A stretch of 28,195 nucleotides of DNA from Flavobacteriales bacterium UBA3442. GTDB taxonomy: Bacteria; Bacteroidota; Bacteroidia; Flavobacteriales; Schleiferiaceae. Within the stretch, counting starts at the first letter, position 1, and each line of letters opens with the position of its first letter. This document shows positions 22,227 to 28,195 of the stretch, in pieces. The translations under genes and the position numbers were made by a program. The notes beneath the pieces are model-generated. The model worked only from the letters and a program-made list of their open reading frames with translations. It did not search any database and had not been told where the DNA came from. The DNA is taken from the NCBI GenBank assembly GCA_002378565.1, contig DFSH01000044.1, forward strand, positions 11,723 to 39,917. The letters run 5' to 3'.

Positions 22227-22663
22227 GGCTGAATGGCAATCTTTTCTATGCGCTCAATAGGCCCTGGGCAATGGTCCTGATGGCAGCCCACACAGGTGAC
22301 AAGCACCGCATTGAAAGCATCAATTTGCTGCTTCACGTCAGCCTGATTGATCACCTGATCTCGCAAGAACTGCAGTTGCTTGATGTAGCCATCAGCAAAG
22401 GTTGGAAAGGTGATTTTGATATCTGAAGGCGTCGTTGCCTGATCGGTTGCCAAGGAGGCATGCGCTACAATCATTGCATCCACTTGAGACAAGGTCAACT
22501 CTCCTTTAGCAACAGCGGTTTTGAGCCCTTCCATATCTGTCGTCATGACACGCATGGTTGCTGCCAACTCACTCACTGGCGCCAAGCGAGCGTTCGCCGA
22601 CTCATTAGATTGACAGGCCAGCAAGGATACCATAAGTAGGCCAGCCATTATCAAATATCTCAT
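22223..22663 (-). CDS. c-type cytochrome lipoprotein
   Basis: A 146-residue protein with a lipoprotein signal (SLLAC, acylated Cys17), so it is anchored on the periplasmic side of a membrane. The rest looks all-helical, and a single heme c site CVGCH (Cys124, Cys127, His128) lies near the C-terminus. A C-terminal CxxCH in a four-helix protein of this length matches the cytochrome c'/c-556 type rather than a class I cytochrome c, whose heme site is near the N-terminus. Likely role: electron carrier or small-molecule (NO, CO) binder; this is inferred. It starts two bases after the DUF4920 gene ends. Confidence 0.8.
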   Translation of the reverse strand: MRYLIMAGLLMVSLLACQSNESANARLAPVSELAATMRVMTTDMEGLKTAVAKGELTLSQVDAMIVAHASLATDQATTPSDIKITFPTFADGYIKQLQFLRDQVINQADVKQQIDAFNAVLVTCVGCHQDHCPGPIERIEKIAIQP

Positions 22664-22665
22664 CC

Positions 22666-23181
22666 TTAAACTGCTTCAACAGCTGAGGCCTCTGACACTT
22701 CTTCAGCTTCCTCTCCAATTTCCTCTTCAAGCACTTCAACTTCAGGCAATGCCACACCGGTAGCGATGACAGAAATGGACACTTCAGGCTCTGTGATCAA
22801 TGCAATGGTAGAATCTGACTTGCCAGCATCGAAGGCTTGATGTTTCAACCATTCCACCGATAAGGTATCAACCTTCACAACACCATGCACAATGGCTTCT
22901 TCGCCAGCTGCATCAAAAGGAACAAAAAATCCATAGTCCTTGAAACGAACCAAAGCAGTTTGCTCATTGCCCATGTCAAGCTCCATCCAACAACCTTTTT
23001 TCTGACAGACACCAGCAACCTCTGCACGGAAGGTCGTTTCCACCGAATCTTCACCAGATGCCAGTTTAGCGAGAACAGATTCCGCAGATTCAACTTGGCT
23101 TGTACTGAAAGCTTCACCATAGTAATCAAAACGTTGACACGCAAGGGTCAGAACAGCAAAAAGAAGGATGGGGTATTTCAT
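22666..23181 (-). CDS. DUF4920 family lipoprotein
   Basis: A 171-residue lipoprotein with a lipobox LTLAC (acylated Cys15). The body contains VAGVCQKKGCWM (Cys59, Cys64) and FKDYGFFVPFD, the hallmark of DUF4920, whose function is unknown; the conserved Cys-x4-Cys-Trp suggests metal or redox chemistry in the periplasm. The last 25 residues are an acidic, low-complexity Glu/Val/Ala tail. It starts a three-gene unit with a c-type cytochrome and a Nudix hydrolase. The best promoter candidate (TAGCCTTG on the minus strand, 23207-23214) has one mismatch to the Bacteroidota -7 element. Confidence 0.82.
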   Translation of the reverse strand: MKYPILLFAVLTLACQRFDYYGEAFSTSQVESAESVLAKLASGEDSVETTFRAEVAGVCQKKGCWMELDMGNEQTALVRFKDYGFFVPFDAAGEEAIVHGVVKVDTLSVEWLKHQAFDAGKSDSTIALITEPEVSISVIATGVALPEVEVLEEEIGEEAEEVSEASAVEAV

Positions 23182-23241
23182 GTTTGGTAGTTTTCGCGAA
23201 GGTAGCCAAGGCTAACAGATGAAACAAATAAAAAATTATTG

Positions 23242-23249
23242 TAACTTTG
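23242..23249 (+). promoter_or_regulatory. -7 element of ilvE (TAACTTTG)
   Basis: A perfect TAnnTTTG match in an AT-rich stretch, ending 38 bases before the ilvE ATG. Identical to the thrS and amidase elements. The leader ends in a T-run right before the start codon, with no Shine-Dalgarno sequence. The remaining 106-base intergenic gap holds nothing else I can name. Confidence 0.7.
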
Positions 23250-23287
23250 CACCACCCTAAGCAACCCTGCTTCAATTCCCTTTTTTT

Positions 23288-24331
23288 ATGAAAATCACGC
23301 GCAGCAAGACTTCCAGACTCGATCAAGTAGACTTTGAGAACTTAGGGTTTGGGGCTGGCTTATCTGATCATGTTTTTCGCGCAGAGTACAAGGATGGCCA
23401 ATGGGATGACGGGGTGATTGAACCCTATGGCCATTTGCGACAAGGCTTAGGCCTGCATGCCTTGCATTATGGCCAAGCAGTCTTTGAAGGACAAAAAGCT
23501 TACAAACAAGCTGATGGTGGCATTGCAGTGTTCAGACCTGAGCGCAACTTTGATCGCATCAATTTGAGTGGTGAGCGCATGTGCATACCCACCATACCCA
23601 AAGATCTCTTCATGAATGGCTTGATGGAGTTGATTCGTGTCGATCGCGACTGGGTTCCTAGCGGGAAAAACCAGGCCCTCTACTTGCGCCCCTTCACCTT
23701 TGCCAGTGCGGAATGGGTGATTGCAAAGGCCTCTGATCAGTACACTTTTGGCATCGTCACCTGCCCTGTCGGGGAACTTTACTCAGGGGCCATTAAGGTA
23801 AAAATAGAGCAAGAATTTACTCGCGCAACTCAAGGTGGCGTTGGTTTTGCAAAGGCTGCAGGAAACTATGGCGGCTCCTTTCTTGCAACCCGAAAAGCCA
23901 TTGAAGAAGGCTTCAGTCAGGTGCTTTGGACAGATCACAAAGAACACAAATTCATTGAAGAAGCAGGCACAATGAATGTGGCTTTGATTATCAACGATGT
24001 GCTTGTAACACCTAAGTTGTCAGACACCATCCTTGCCGGCATCACCAGGGATTCCATTTTAACCCTTGTGCGCGAATGGGGTATTGAGGTGCAAGAGCGC
24101 GACATCACAGTAGATGAGTTACTTGATTCAGTTAAGTCTGGTGACCTTCAGGAGGCTTTTGGCATGGGAACTGCAGCTGTAATTAGCCCCATCAATGGCT
24201 TTGGTTACCAAGGAACTGTCATTGACTGCCCCTTCAAAGAAGATGGCATGGCTACGCGAATCAAGACAGCCTTATCTGATATCCGATATGGTCGCGTTGA
24301 AGACAGCCACGGCTGGATGCACCGCATCTAG
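23288..24331 (+). CDS. ilvE: Branched-chain-amino-acid aminotransferase
   Basis: A 347-residue fold-type IV PLP aminotransferase of the larger, mitochondrial-like BCAT group, interconverting Leu, Ile and Val with their keto acids using glutamate. Motifs: ALHYGQAVFEGQKAY (58-72), YLRPF (132-136), FAKAAGNYGGS with PLP-binding Lys189, WTDHKEHKFIEEAGTMNV, and GTAAVISPI near the C-terminus, which binds the PLP phosphate. Length and start are normal for the group. It is monocistronic, with its own -7 element, and convergent with the ABC exporter eight bases away. Confidence 0.96.
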   Translation: MKITRSKTSRLDQVDFENLGFGAGLSDHVFRAEYKDGQWDDGVIEPYGHLRQGLGLHALHYGQAVFEGQKAYKQADGGIAVFRPERNFDRINLSGERMCIPTIPKDLFMNGLMELIRVDRDWVPSGKNQALYLRPFTFASAEWVIAKASDQYTFGIVTCPVGELYSGAIKVKIEQEFTRATQGGVGFAKAAGNYGGSFLATRKAIEEGFSQVLWTDHKEHKFIEEAGTMNVALIINDVLVTPKLSDTILAGITRDSILTLVREWGIEVQERDITVDELLDSVKSGDLQEAFGMGTAAVISPINGFGYQGTVIDCPFKEDGMATRIKTALSDIRYGRVEDSHGWMHRI

Positions 24332-24339
24332 CGCCCGCC

Positions 24340-26097
24340 TTATTGATCCTTGAATTGCTTCTGGTACAGGTTGGCATACAGCCCTTCCTTAGCTATCAGC
24401 TCTGCATGGTTTCCTGACTCAAGAATTTGACCCTTTTCCATCACCAGTATGCGGTCTGCTTGCAAGATTGTCGCTAATCTGTGAGCAACCACAATGGACG
24501 TTCTCCCCTTGGTCAACTCCTTGGTGGCCTTTTGAATCCATTGTTCTGCTTGAGAATCAATACTTGAGGTCGCTTCATCCAAAATCAAGACTGCAGGGTT
24601 GGTTAAATAGGCTCTGATGAATGCCAACAACTGACGTTGACCCGTGCTCAGCATACCACCTCGCTCCTTCACATCGTAATCCAAGCCCTCCGGTAAATCG
24701 TGCAAAAAGGCATCGATTCCCATGGCTTCTGCAGCCTCTAAAATCTCTGCATCTGGTATCGGCTCAAACATGCTGACATTGTTCCTTACACTGTCTGAAA
24801 ACAGGAACACATCTTGTTGAACCAAGGCAATTTGCTTTCGGTAAGACCTCAATTCAATGGTTTGTAAATCCAAGCCATCAATCAATATTTCACCTGACGT
24901 GGGTCGATAAAAGGCCATCAATAGGTGCACAAGGGTGCTTTTTCCGCTGCCCGTTGCACCAACTATTGCCACGGTTTGACCTCTTTTTATGTGCACATTC
25001 AATCCGAGCAAGACTGGCTCACCTGGGTTGTAGGAAAAATGCATGTCCTTCAAGACAATGTCCCCCTTGAGCTCATCGATAAGGGTGGATCCACCCACCT
25101 CGGCTGAGTTCTCCTCATCCAACAATGACAACACCCTGTCCCCAGCTACCATGCCCATTTGCAGGGTATTGAAGCGATCGGCCAATTGCCGCAAGGGGCG
25201 GTAAAGCATGCTGACAAACATGATGATAGCTGTCAGGTCACCCACTGTGACATCGCCACCTGCTGCAGCCTGCATACCACCATACCAAATAGCCAAGCCA
25301 ATGCTAACTGCAGACAGCATGTCTATCACGGGGAAAAAGATCGAGAAGTACCAAATGGTTCGCACATTGGCATCCTTGTGCCTGGTATTGATGGCTTTAA
25401 AATTGGCGTGTTCTTGTGATTCCCTTGTGAAGAGTTGAACAATCTTCATCCCAGTGATGCGCTCCTGAACGAAGGTGTTCAGTGCTGCCACTTCATTTCT
25501 CACATCAATGAAAGCCTGCTTGATACTGCGCTGAAACCAACGGGTGGCCAAGTACAGCAAAGGCATTACGGATAGGCAAATCAGAACCAATATGGGATCG
25601 AACAAAAAGAACATGGCGCTAACCATGACCACAATCTTGAAAACATCGCCAAAAATGACCAAGAGCCCTTCAGAAAAGATATTGGAGACTGTTTCCACAT
25701 CACTAACCGTTCGCGTGACCAATTTTCCGACTGGGGTTCGGTCAAAAAACTGCTGCTTGAAACCAAGCATCTTATCAAAGAGTCGCACACGCATGTCACG
25801 TATGACACGCTGACCAAGGTCATTGGCTGAATAGGTAAATATCAATTGACCGACTGCTTCCATCAACAAGCTGATGACTAACCATGTCATCCATTGATTC
25901 AACGCCATGCCATCAAGCGCAATGGAGGAGTCTACAGCTTCACGGGTGAGATAGGGCCGCAATGTGGCTAGGGATCCCAGCACAATGGCTAAAAACCCTG
26001 TGCCGATCATTTGCCATTGATAGGGCTTGGCAAAGCCAATGATTCGGCGAAGAATTGCCCAATCAAAGGCCTTACCTGTGACTTTAGAAGGGGGCAT
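24340..26097 (-). CDS. ABC exporter (fused membrane and ATPase domains)
   Basis: A 585-residue half-transporter: six membrane helices (about residues 20-310), then an ATPase domain with Walker A GATGSGKST, Q-loop QQDVFLFSDSV, signature LSTGQRQ (Gly to Thr at the third position, common in Bacteroidota exporters), Walker B VLILDEATSSID and the switch His in VVAHRL. It belongs to the MsbA/multidrug type and probably works as a dimer. Substrate unknown; lipid or drug. The frame is open upstream to 26199, but that would overlap truA by over 100 bases and add 34 unmatched residues. ATG 26097, giving MPPSKVTGKAFDWAILRRI, is a standard N-terminus and overlaps truA by 14 bases. Confidence 0.93.
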   Translation of the reverse strand: MPPSKVTGKAFDWAILRRIIGFAKPYQWQMIGTGFLAIVLGSLATLRPYLTREAVDSSIALDGMALNQWMTWLVISLLMEAVGQLIFTYSANDLGQRVIRDMRVRLFDKMLGFKQQFFDRTPVGKLVTRTVSDVETVSNIFSEGLLVIFGDVFKIVVMVSAMFFLFDPILVLICLSVMPLLYLATRWFQRSIKQAFIDVRNEVAALNTFVQERITGMKIVQLFTRESQEHANFKAINTRHKDANVRTIWYFSIFFPVIDMLSAVSIGLAIWYGGMQAAAGGDVTVGDLTAIIMFVSMLYRPLRQLADRFNTLQMGMVAGDRVLSLLDEENSAEVGGSTLIDELKGDIVLKDMHFSYNPGEPVLLGLNVHIKRGQTVAIVGATGSGKSTLVHLLMAFYRPTSGEILIDGLDLQTIELRSYRKQIALVQQDVFLFSDSVRNNVSMFEPIPDAEILEAAEAMGIDAFLHDLPEGLDYDVKERGGMLSTGQRQLLAFIRAYLTNPAVLILDEATSSIDSQAEQWIQKATKELTKGRTSIVVAHRLATILQADRILVMEKGQILESGNHAELIAKEGLYANLYQKQFKDQ

Positions 26098-26866
26098 GTT
26101 CTCTTGATTGAAATGGTGAATCTGGGTAGGTGACACCCGCAAAGGATAGGCCTTTTGCTGGGGCTGATTGCCCGGCATCAGAGCGTGTTGCGCCATCAAA
26201 CAGTGACAACCAATTATCCCAATCCCTTTGCCCTTGAGCTAGCTCTACCATGGTTCCAACCAATGACCGAACCATGTTTCGCAAGAAGCGGTTGCCACGG
26301 ATTTGAAAAACCCACTCTTCACCTTCTTGATGCCAAGAGGCATGTGTGATGTTACAGAGGGTGGTTTTAACAGGAGATCCTGTTCGAGCAAAGGCTGCAA
26401 ACTCAGTCTGACTTAGTAAAATTTCAGCTGCACGTTTGAGCAATGAGAAATCCATGTCACGGCGATGGGTCCATACCATGTCTGCCCCAAAAGGGTTTTG
26501 CTTCCGACGGATGACATAACGGTAAGATCGACTTTCAGCAGAAAATCTTGCATGCATACGATCCGTAATTTCCACCATTTCATGCACCGCAATCTTTGTT
26601 GGCAGGAAGCGATCCAAGCGATGAAGGGTGTCTTTCACGTCAAGGGGCGTCGCAACATCAACGTGAGCGACATAGTTTGCTGCATGCACGCCGCTATCTG
26701 TCCGACCAGCACCTAACACCTTCACTTGCTCTCGCAGCAGGGTAGACAGGGCTTTTTCCAGCTCGCCTTGAACAGTTCGCTGCGCTGGCTGAACCTGCCA
26801 GCCGCTGAATGGTAGGCCGTGATAACTCAGCCGAAGGGCATAGCGTGTGAATGACGATGTTTGCAT
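26084..26866 (-). CDS. truA: tRNA pseudouridine(38-40) synthase TruA
   Basis: A 260-residue pseudouridine synthase that modifies U38-U40 in the anticodon arm. The catalytic Asp57 lies in GAGRTDSGVHA (52-62); FSGWQVQP (20-27), SYRYVIRR and FLRNMVRSLVG are also typical. The frame is open 23 codons upstream, to 26935, but those codons lie inside the divergent phosphoesterase gene, and MQTSSFTRYALRLSYHG from 26866 is a normal start. The -7 element at 26877-26884 leaves a leader of only a few bases. It is cotranscribed with the downstream ABC exporter, whose start overlaps its last 14 bases. Confidence 0.95.
   Translation of the reverse strand: MQTSSFTRYALRLSYHGLPFSGWQVQPAQRTVQGELEKALSTLLREQVKVLGAGRTDSGVHAANYVAHVDVATPLDVKDTLHRLDRFLPTKIAVHEMVEITDRMHARFSAESRSYRYVIRRKQNPFGADMVWTHRRDMDFSLLKRAAEILLSQTEFAAFARTGSPVKTTLCNITHASWHQEGEEWVFQIRGNRFLRNMVRSLVGTMVELAQGQRDWDNWLSLFDGATRSDAGQSAPAKGLSFAGVTYPDSPFQSREHAPF
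26856..26863 (+). promoter_or_regulatory. Possible -7 element of the phosphoesterase gene (GATGTTTG)
   Basis: GATGTTTG matches TAnnTTTG except for its first base and ends five bases before the ATG at 26869, the same spacing as the leaderless candidates before menI and pabA. It lies within the first codons of truA. The mismatch makes it less certain than the others. Confidence 0.35.
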
Positions 26867-26868
26867 GA

Positions 26869-27411
26869 ATGAACGCCAAAGATAAACCCAGACGCATCCT
26901 CTTGATGTCAGACACCCATGGTCACTTGGATGCATCCATCATGGAACATGTCAAGCAAGCGGATGAGGTCTGGCATGCCGGTGACATTGGCAACCTATCG
27001 GTGTTGGACGATTTGATGGCTGTCAAGCCCTTAAGGATTGTACATGGCAACATTGACGACGGGGTACTTCGGCGTGAAGCTCCTGAACACCTGCGATTTA
27101 GGCTTAATGGACTGAAGGTCTGGATGACGCATATCGGCGGCTATGCCAACCGCTTGCCTGCATCGATTCGCACCACGCAACAACAAAGGCCCGCCCATGT
27201 TTTTATTTGTGGTCATTCACATATTTGCCGAGTTGGCAAGGATAAATCGGGACTTTTGTGTTTGAACCCAGGCGCTGCAGGTCACTATGGCATTCATCAC
27301 ATGCGAACCATGCTCAGGTTCACCATCAGTTCAGACGGTCAAGTCAAAAACCTTGCAGTTATCGAGCTTGGTAAGCGTGGTCAGGGCCTACTTCCTGAAT
27401 CGGCGGTCTGA
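26869..27411 (+). CDS. YfcE/MJ0936-type metallophosphoesterase
   Basis: A 180-residue binuclear metal phosphodiesterase. Metal ligands are readable: SDTHGH (Asp15, His17), GDIG (Asp39), HGNID (Asn61), His88 in THIGGY and GHSH (His116, His118). The fold and length match E. coli YfcE, which acts on artificial phosphodiesters; the natural substrate is unknown. The start codon is only two bases from the divergent truA ATG, and the start cannot move to M13 without losing the first strand (RRILLM). The 3' end overlaps the convergent DUF4293 gene by 24 bases. Confidence 0.9.
   Translation: MNAKDKPRRILLMSDTHGHLDASIMEHVKQADEVWHAGDIGNLSVLDDLMAVKPLRIVHGNIDDGVLRREAPEHLRFRLNGLKVWMTHIGGYANRLPASIRTTQQQRPAHVFICGHSHICRVGKDKSGLLCLNPGAAGHYGIHHMRTMLRFTISSDGQVKNLAVIELGKRGQGLLPESAV
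26877..26884 (-). promoter_or_regulatory. -7 element of truA (TATCTTTG) inside the divergent gene
   Basis: The minus strand reads TATCTTTG, identical to the men and pabA elements, ten bases before the truA ATG. On the plus strand it forms codons 3-6 of the phosphoesterase gene, so promoter and coding sequence are constrained together. No -33 TTTG is apparent. Confidence 0.6.
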
Positions 27412-27753
27412 CTTCACCTTTGCCTCATCCTTTTGGATGGCCCTATTCGCAAATGAACCAAGGCCTAGGGCTAAAAGGGAGGCCACAAGGGTCGGTGTCA
27501 GGCTTGCGTCATAGCTGTTGCTTCGAAGCATTGGAATAGCAATGGATCCAATCAGCCCCAAAACAGCGAACATGGCCAATCGGTTGATCATGAATTGCCG
27601 TTTGCGATGTTTGAAATAAGTGATGTTTGCTAAAAATAGCGCAACCGCTAATCCGCCAATCATTGATTCTGTATTGCCAAGGCCCTGCATCCCAATAAAA
27701 ACAAGGGCTGCAGCAGCTAATAACATGTATAGGGTTTGAATTCTTTGCCACAT
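27388..27753 (-). CDS. DUF4293 family membrane protein
   Basis: A 121-residue protein with four hydrophobic segments (about residues 7-22, 30-48, 58-74 and 84-102) and a basic tail (KSDRRFRK). The opening MWQRIQTLYMLLAAA is typical of DUF4293, a small Bacteroidota membrane family of unknown function usually encoded beside rho, as here. Upstream in-frame starts exist at 27792 (ATG) and 27810 (GTG); the extra residues (MVQRKGFYAELAP from 27792) are not part of the family core, so 27753 is preferred, though 27792 is closer to the -7 element at 27833-27840. Convergent with the phosphoesterase gene, with a 24-base overlap. Confidence 0.8.
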   Translation of the reverse strand: MWQRIQTLYMLLAAAALVFIGMQGLGNTESMIGGLAVALFLANITYFKHRKRQFMINRLAMFAVLGLIGSIAIPMLRSNSYDASLTPTLVASLLALGLGSFANRAIQKDEAKVKSDRRFRK

Positions 27754-27832
27754 GGGTGCAAGTTCTGCATAAAATCCCTTTCTTTGTACCATAAGGCCAA
27801 CACCTTTCACCTTTTTTATTAAGGTTTTTTAC

Positions 27833-27840
27833 CAAATCTA
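27833..27840 (-). promoter_or_regulatory. -7 element of the DUF4293 gene (TAGATTTG)
   Basis: The minus strand reads TAGATTTG, a perfect TAnnTTTG. It would place the transcript start near 27828, with 36-75 bases of leader depending on which DUF4293 start is used. I see no matching element for rho on the plus strand in this 117-base gap. Confidence 0.45.
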
Positions 27841-27870
27841 TTTTCCTTCACTCTCAACACCAACCTGGTT

Positions 27871-28195
27871 ATGACTGACTCCTTGGATATCAATGGGATG
27901 AAATTGCCCGAACTCAAAACCGTTGGAGATGCACTAGGTATCCCAAAGGCAAAGTATTTGCGTAAGCCTGATTTGATTGCAGCCATTAAGGCCATTCAAA
28001 ATGAAGCAACGTCTTCCCCCGCAGTTCAAGTTGAACCAAAGGCAGCAGCTGTAAGTCCTTCAGACACACCATCTGAGGAAGGTCGTCGTGAAAAACGGGG
28101 GGATCGCCGTGACAACCGACGTGACGATCGAAGAGACGACAAACGCGACGATAAACGCAACAACCAACGCGACGACAAACGTGACAACCAACGGA
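27871..28195 (+). CDS. rho: Transcription termination factor Rho, N-terminal part
   Basis: The frame from ATG 27871 runs off the window after 108 codons. Residues 1-40 (MKLPELKTVGDALGIPKAKY, then LRKPDLIAAI) are the Rho N-terminal SAP-like helical domain. After a Pro/Ala/Ser linker, from residue 71 the protein is almost purely Arg, Asp, Asn, Lys and Gln: seven four-residue repeats of the type R-D/N-D/N-R/K/Q. Bacteroidota Rho proteins carry such an insertion before the RNA-binding domain, and in Bacteroides thetaiotaomicron a disordered region of Rho has been reported to drive phase separation. The RNA-binding and ATPase domains lie beyond the window. The gene lies beside DUF4293, as is common in this phylum. 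Confidence 0.9.
   Translation, partial: MTDSLDINGMKLPELKTVGDALGIPKAKYLRKPDLIAAIKAIQNEATSSPAVQVEPKAAAVSPSDTPSEEGRREKRGDRRDNRRDDRRDDKRDDKRNNQRDDKRDNQR
28108..28191 (+). repeat. 12-bp tandem repeat coding Arg/Asp-rich tetrapeptides in rho
   Basis: Seven consecutive 12-base units of the type CGYGACRAYMRA, varying by synonymous and near-synonymous changes, each encoding Arg-Asp/Asn-Asp/Asn-Arg/Lys/Gln. The array reaches to within four bases of the window end and probably continues. The in-frame period means copy number can change without frameshift. Confidence 0.75.

Noticed and set aside
24340..26199. ABC exporter starting at 26199
   Set aside because: It would overlap truA by 116 bases and add 34 residues unlike exporter N-termini; ATG 26097 gives the usual start.
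26867..26935. TruA extension of 23 residues upstream of 26866
   Set aside because: It runs antisense through the start of the phosphoesterase gene; the family N-terminus begins at the ATG at 26866 and a perfect -7 element lies just upstream of it.
27388..27810. DUF4293 starting at GTG 27810
   Set aside because: The added residues have no resemblance to the family, and ATG codons at 27792 and 27753 are better placed; 27753 matches the family N-terminus.

Overview
This window looks like a slice of core chromosome from a member of Bacteroidota, most likely flavobacteria-like. The evidence is: perfect matches to the Bacteroidota -7 promoter element TAnnTTTG in front of most transcription units; almost no Shine-Dalgarno sequences; families typical of the phylum (a short MenE and a short MenF, DUF4920, DUF4293, a large-type branched-chain aminotransferase, and a Rho with an Arg/Asp-rich N-terminal insert); and LptD and Mla genes, which imply an outer membrane. 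Genus and species cannot be read from the sequence. The region is very compact: by my tally only about 685 of 28,195 bases lie outside genes. Genes are chained by 1-4 base stop/start overlaps, and three convergent pairs overlap by 22-26 bases at their 3' ends. I see no rRNA, tRNA, insertion sequence, prophage, CRISPR array or horizontally acquired block, and no non-coding stretch longer than about 120 bases.

Layout. (1) 22-678, plus strand: a transaldolase-like fructose-6-phosphate aldolase. (2) 657-7524, minus strand: one menaquinone operon, transcribed as thioesterase, menF, menD, menB, menA, menC, menE. It covers chorismate to demethylmenaquinone except for menH; the final methyltransferase is also not here. 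(3) 7581-10797, plus strand: thrS-infC-rpmI-rplT, with infC apparently starting at a non-AUG codon, followed by a clear intrinsic terminator. (4) 10873-13607, minus strand: ridA, lpdA and an ABC ATPase without a permease. (5) 13661-14239, plus strand: a PabA/TrpG-type glutamine amidotransferase on an apparently leaderless transcript. (6) 14250-16724, minus strand: an LptD-like outer-membrane protein. (7) 16749-21781, plus strand: a tightly coupled operon with a cell-wall amidase, an MCE/MlaD protein, a membrane Fe-S protein, a HAD phosphatase, a CCG-domain Fe-S protein and a conserved protein of unknown function. (8) 21756-23181, minus strand: a DUF4920 lipoprotein, a c-type cytochrome lipoprotein and a Nudix hydrolase. 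(9) 23288-24331, plus strand: ilvE. (10) 24340-26866, minus strand: truA and an ABC exporter. (11) 26869-27411, plus strand: a YfcE-like phosphoesterase, convergent with a DUF4293 membrane protein. (12) 27871 to the window end, plus strand: the first part of rho.

Themes. Much of the window serves energy metabolism (menaquinone synthesis, Fe-S electron carriers, dihydrolipoamide dehydrogenase, a c-type cytochrome), envelope building (LptD, MlaD, amidase) and translation (thrS, infC, rpmI, rplT, truA). The points most worth a second look are the infC start (a CTG overlapping the stop of a 12-codon leader ORF), a family of leaderless or near-leaderless promoters including divergent pairs packed into coding sequence, and the coupled Fe-S/HAD/unknown operon. 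I do not see a self-evident new defence or mobile system; this is core gene territory.
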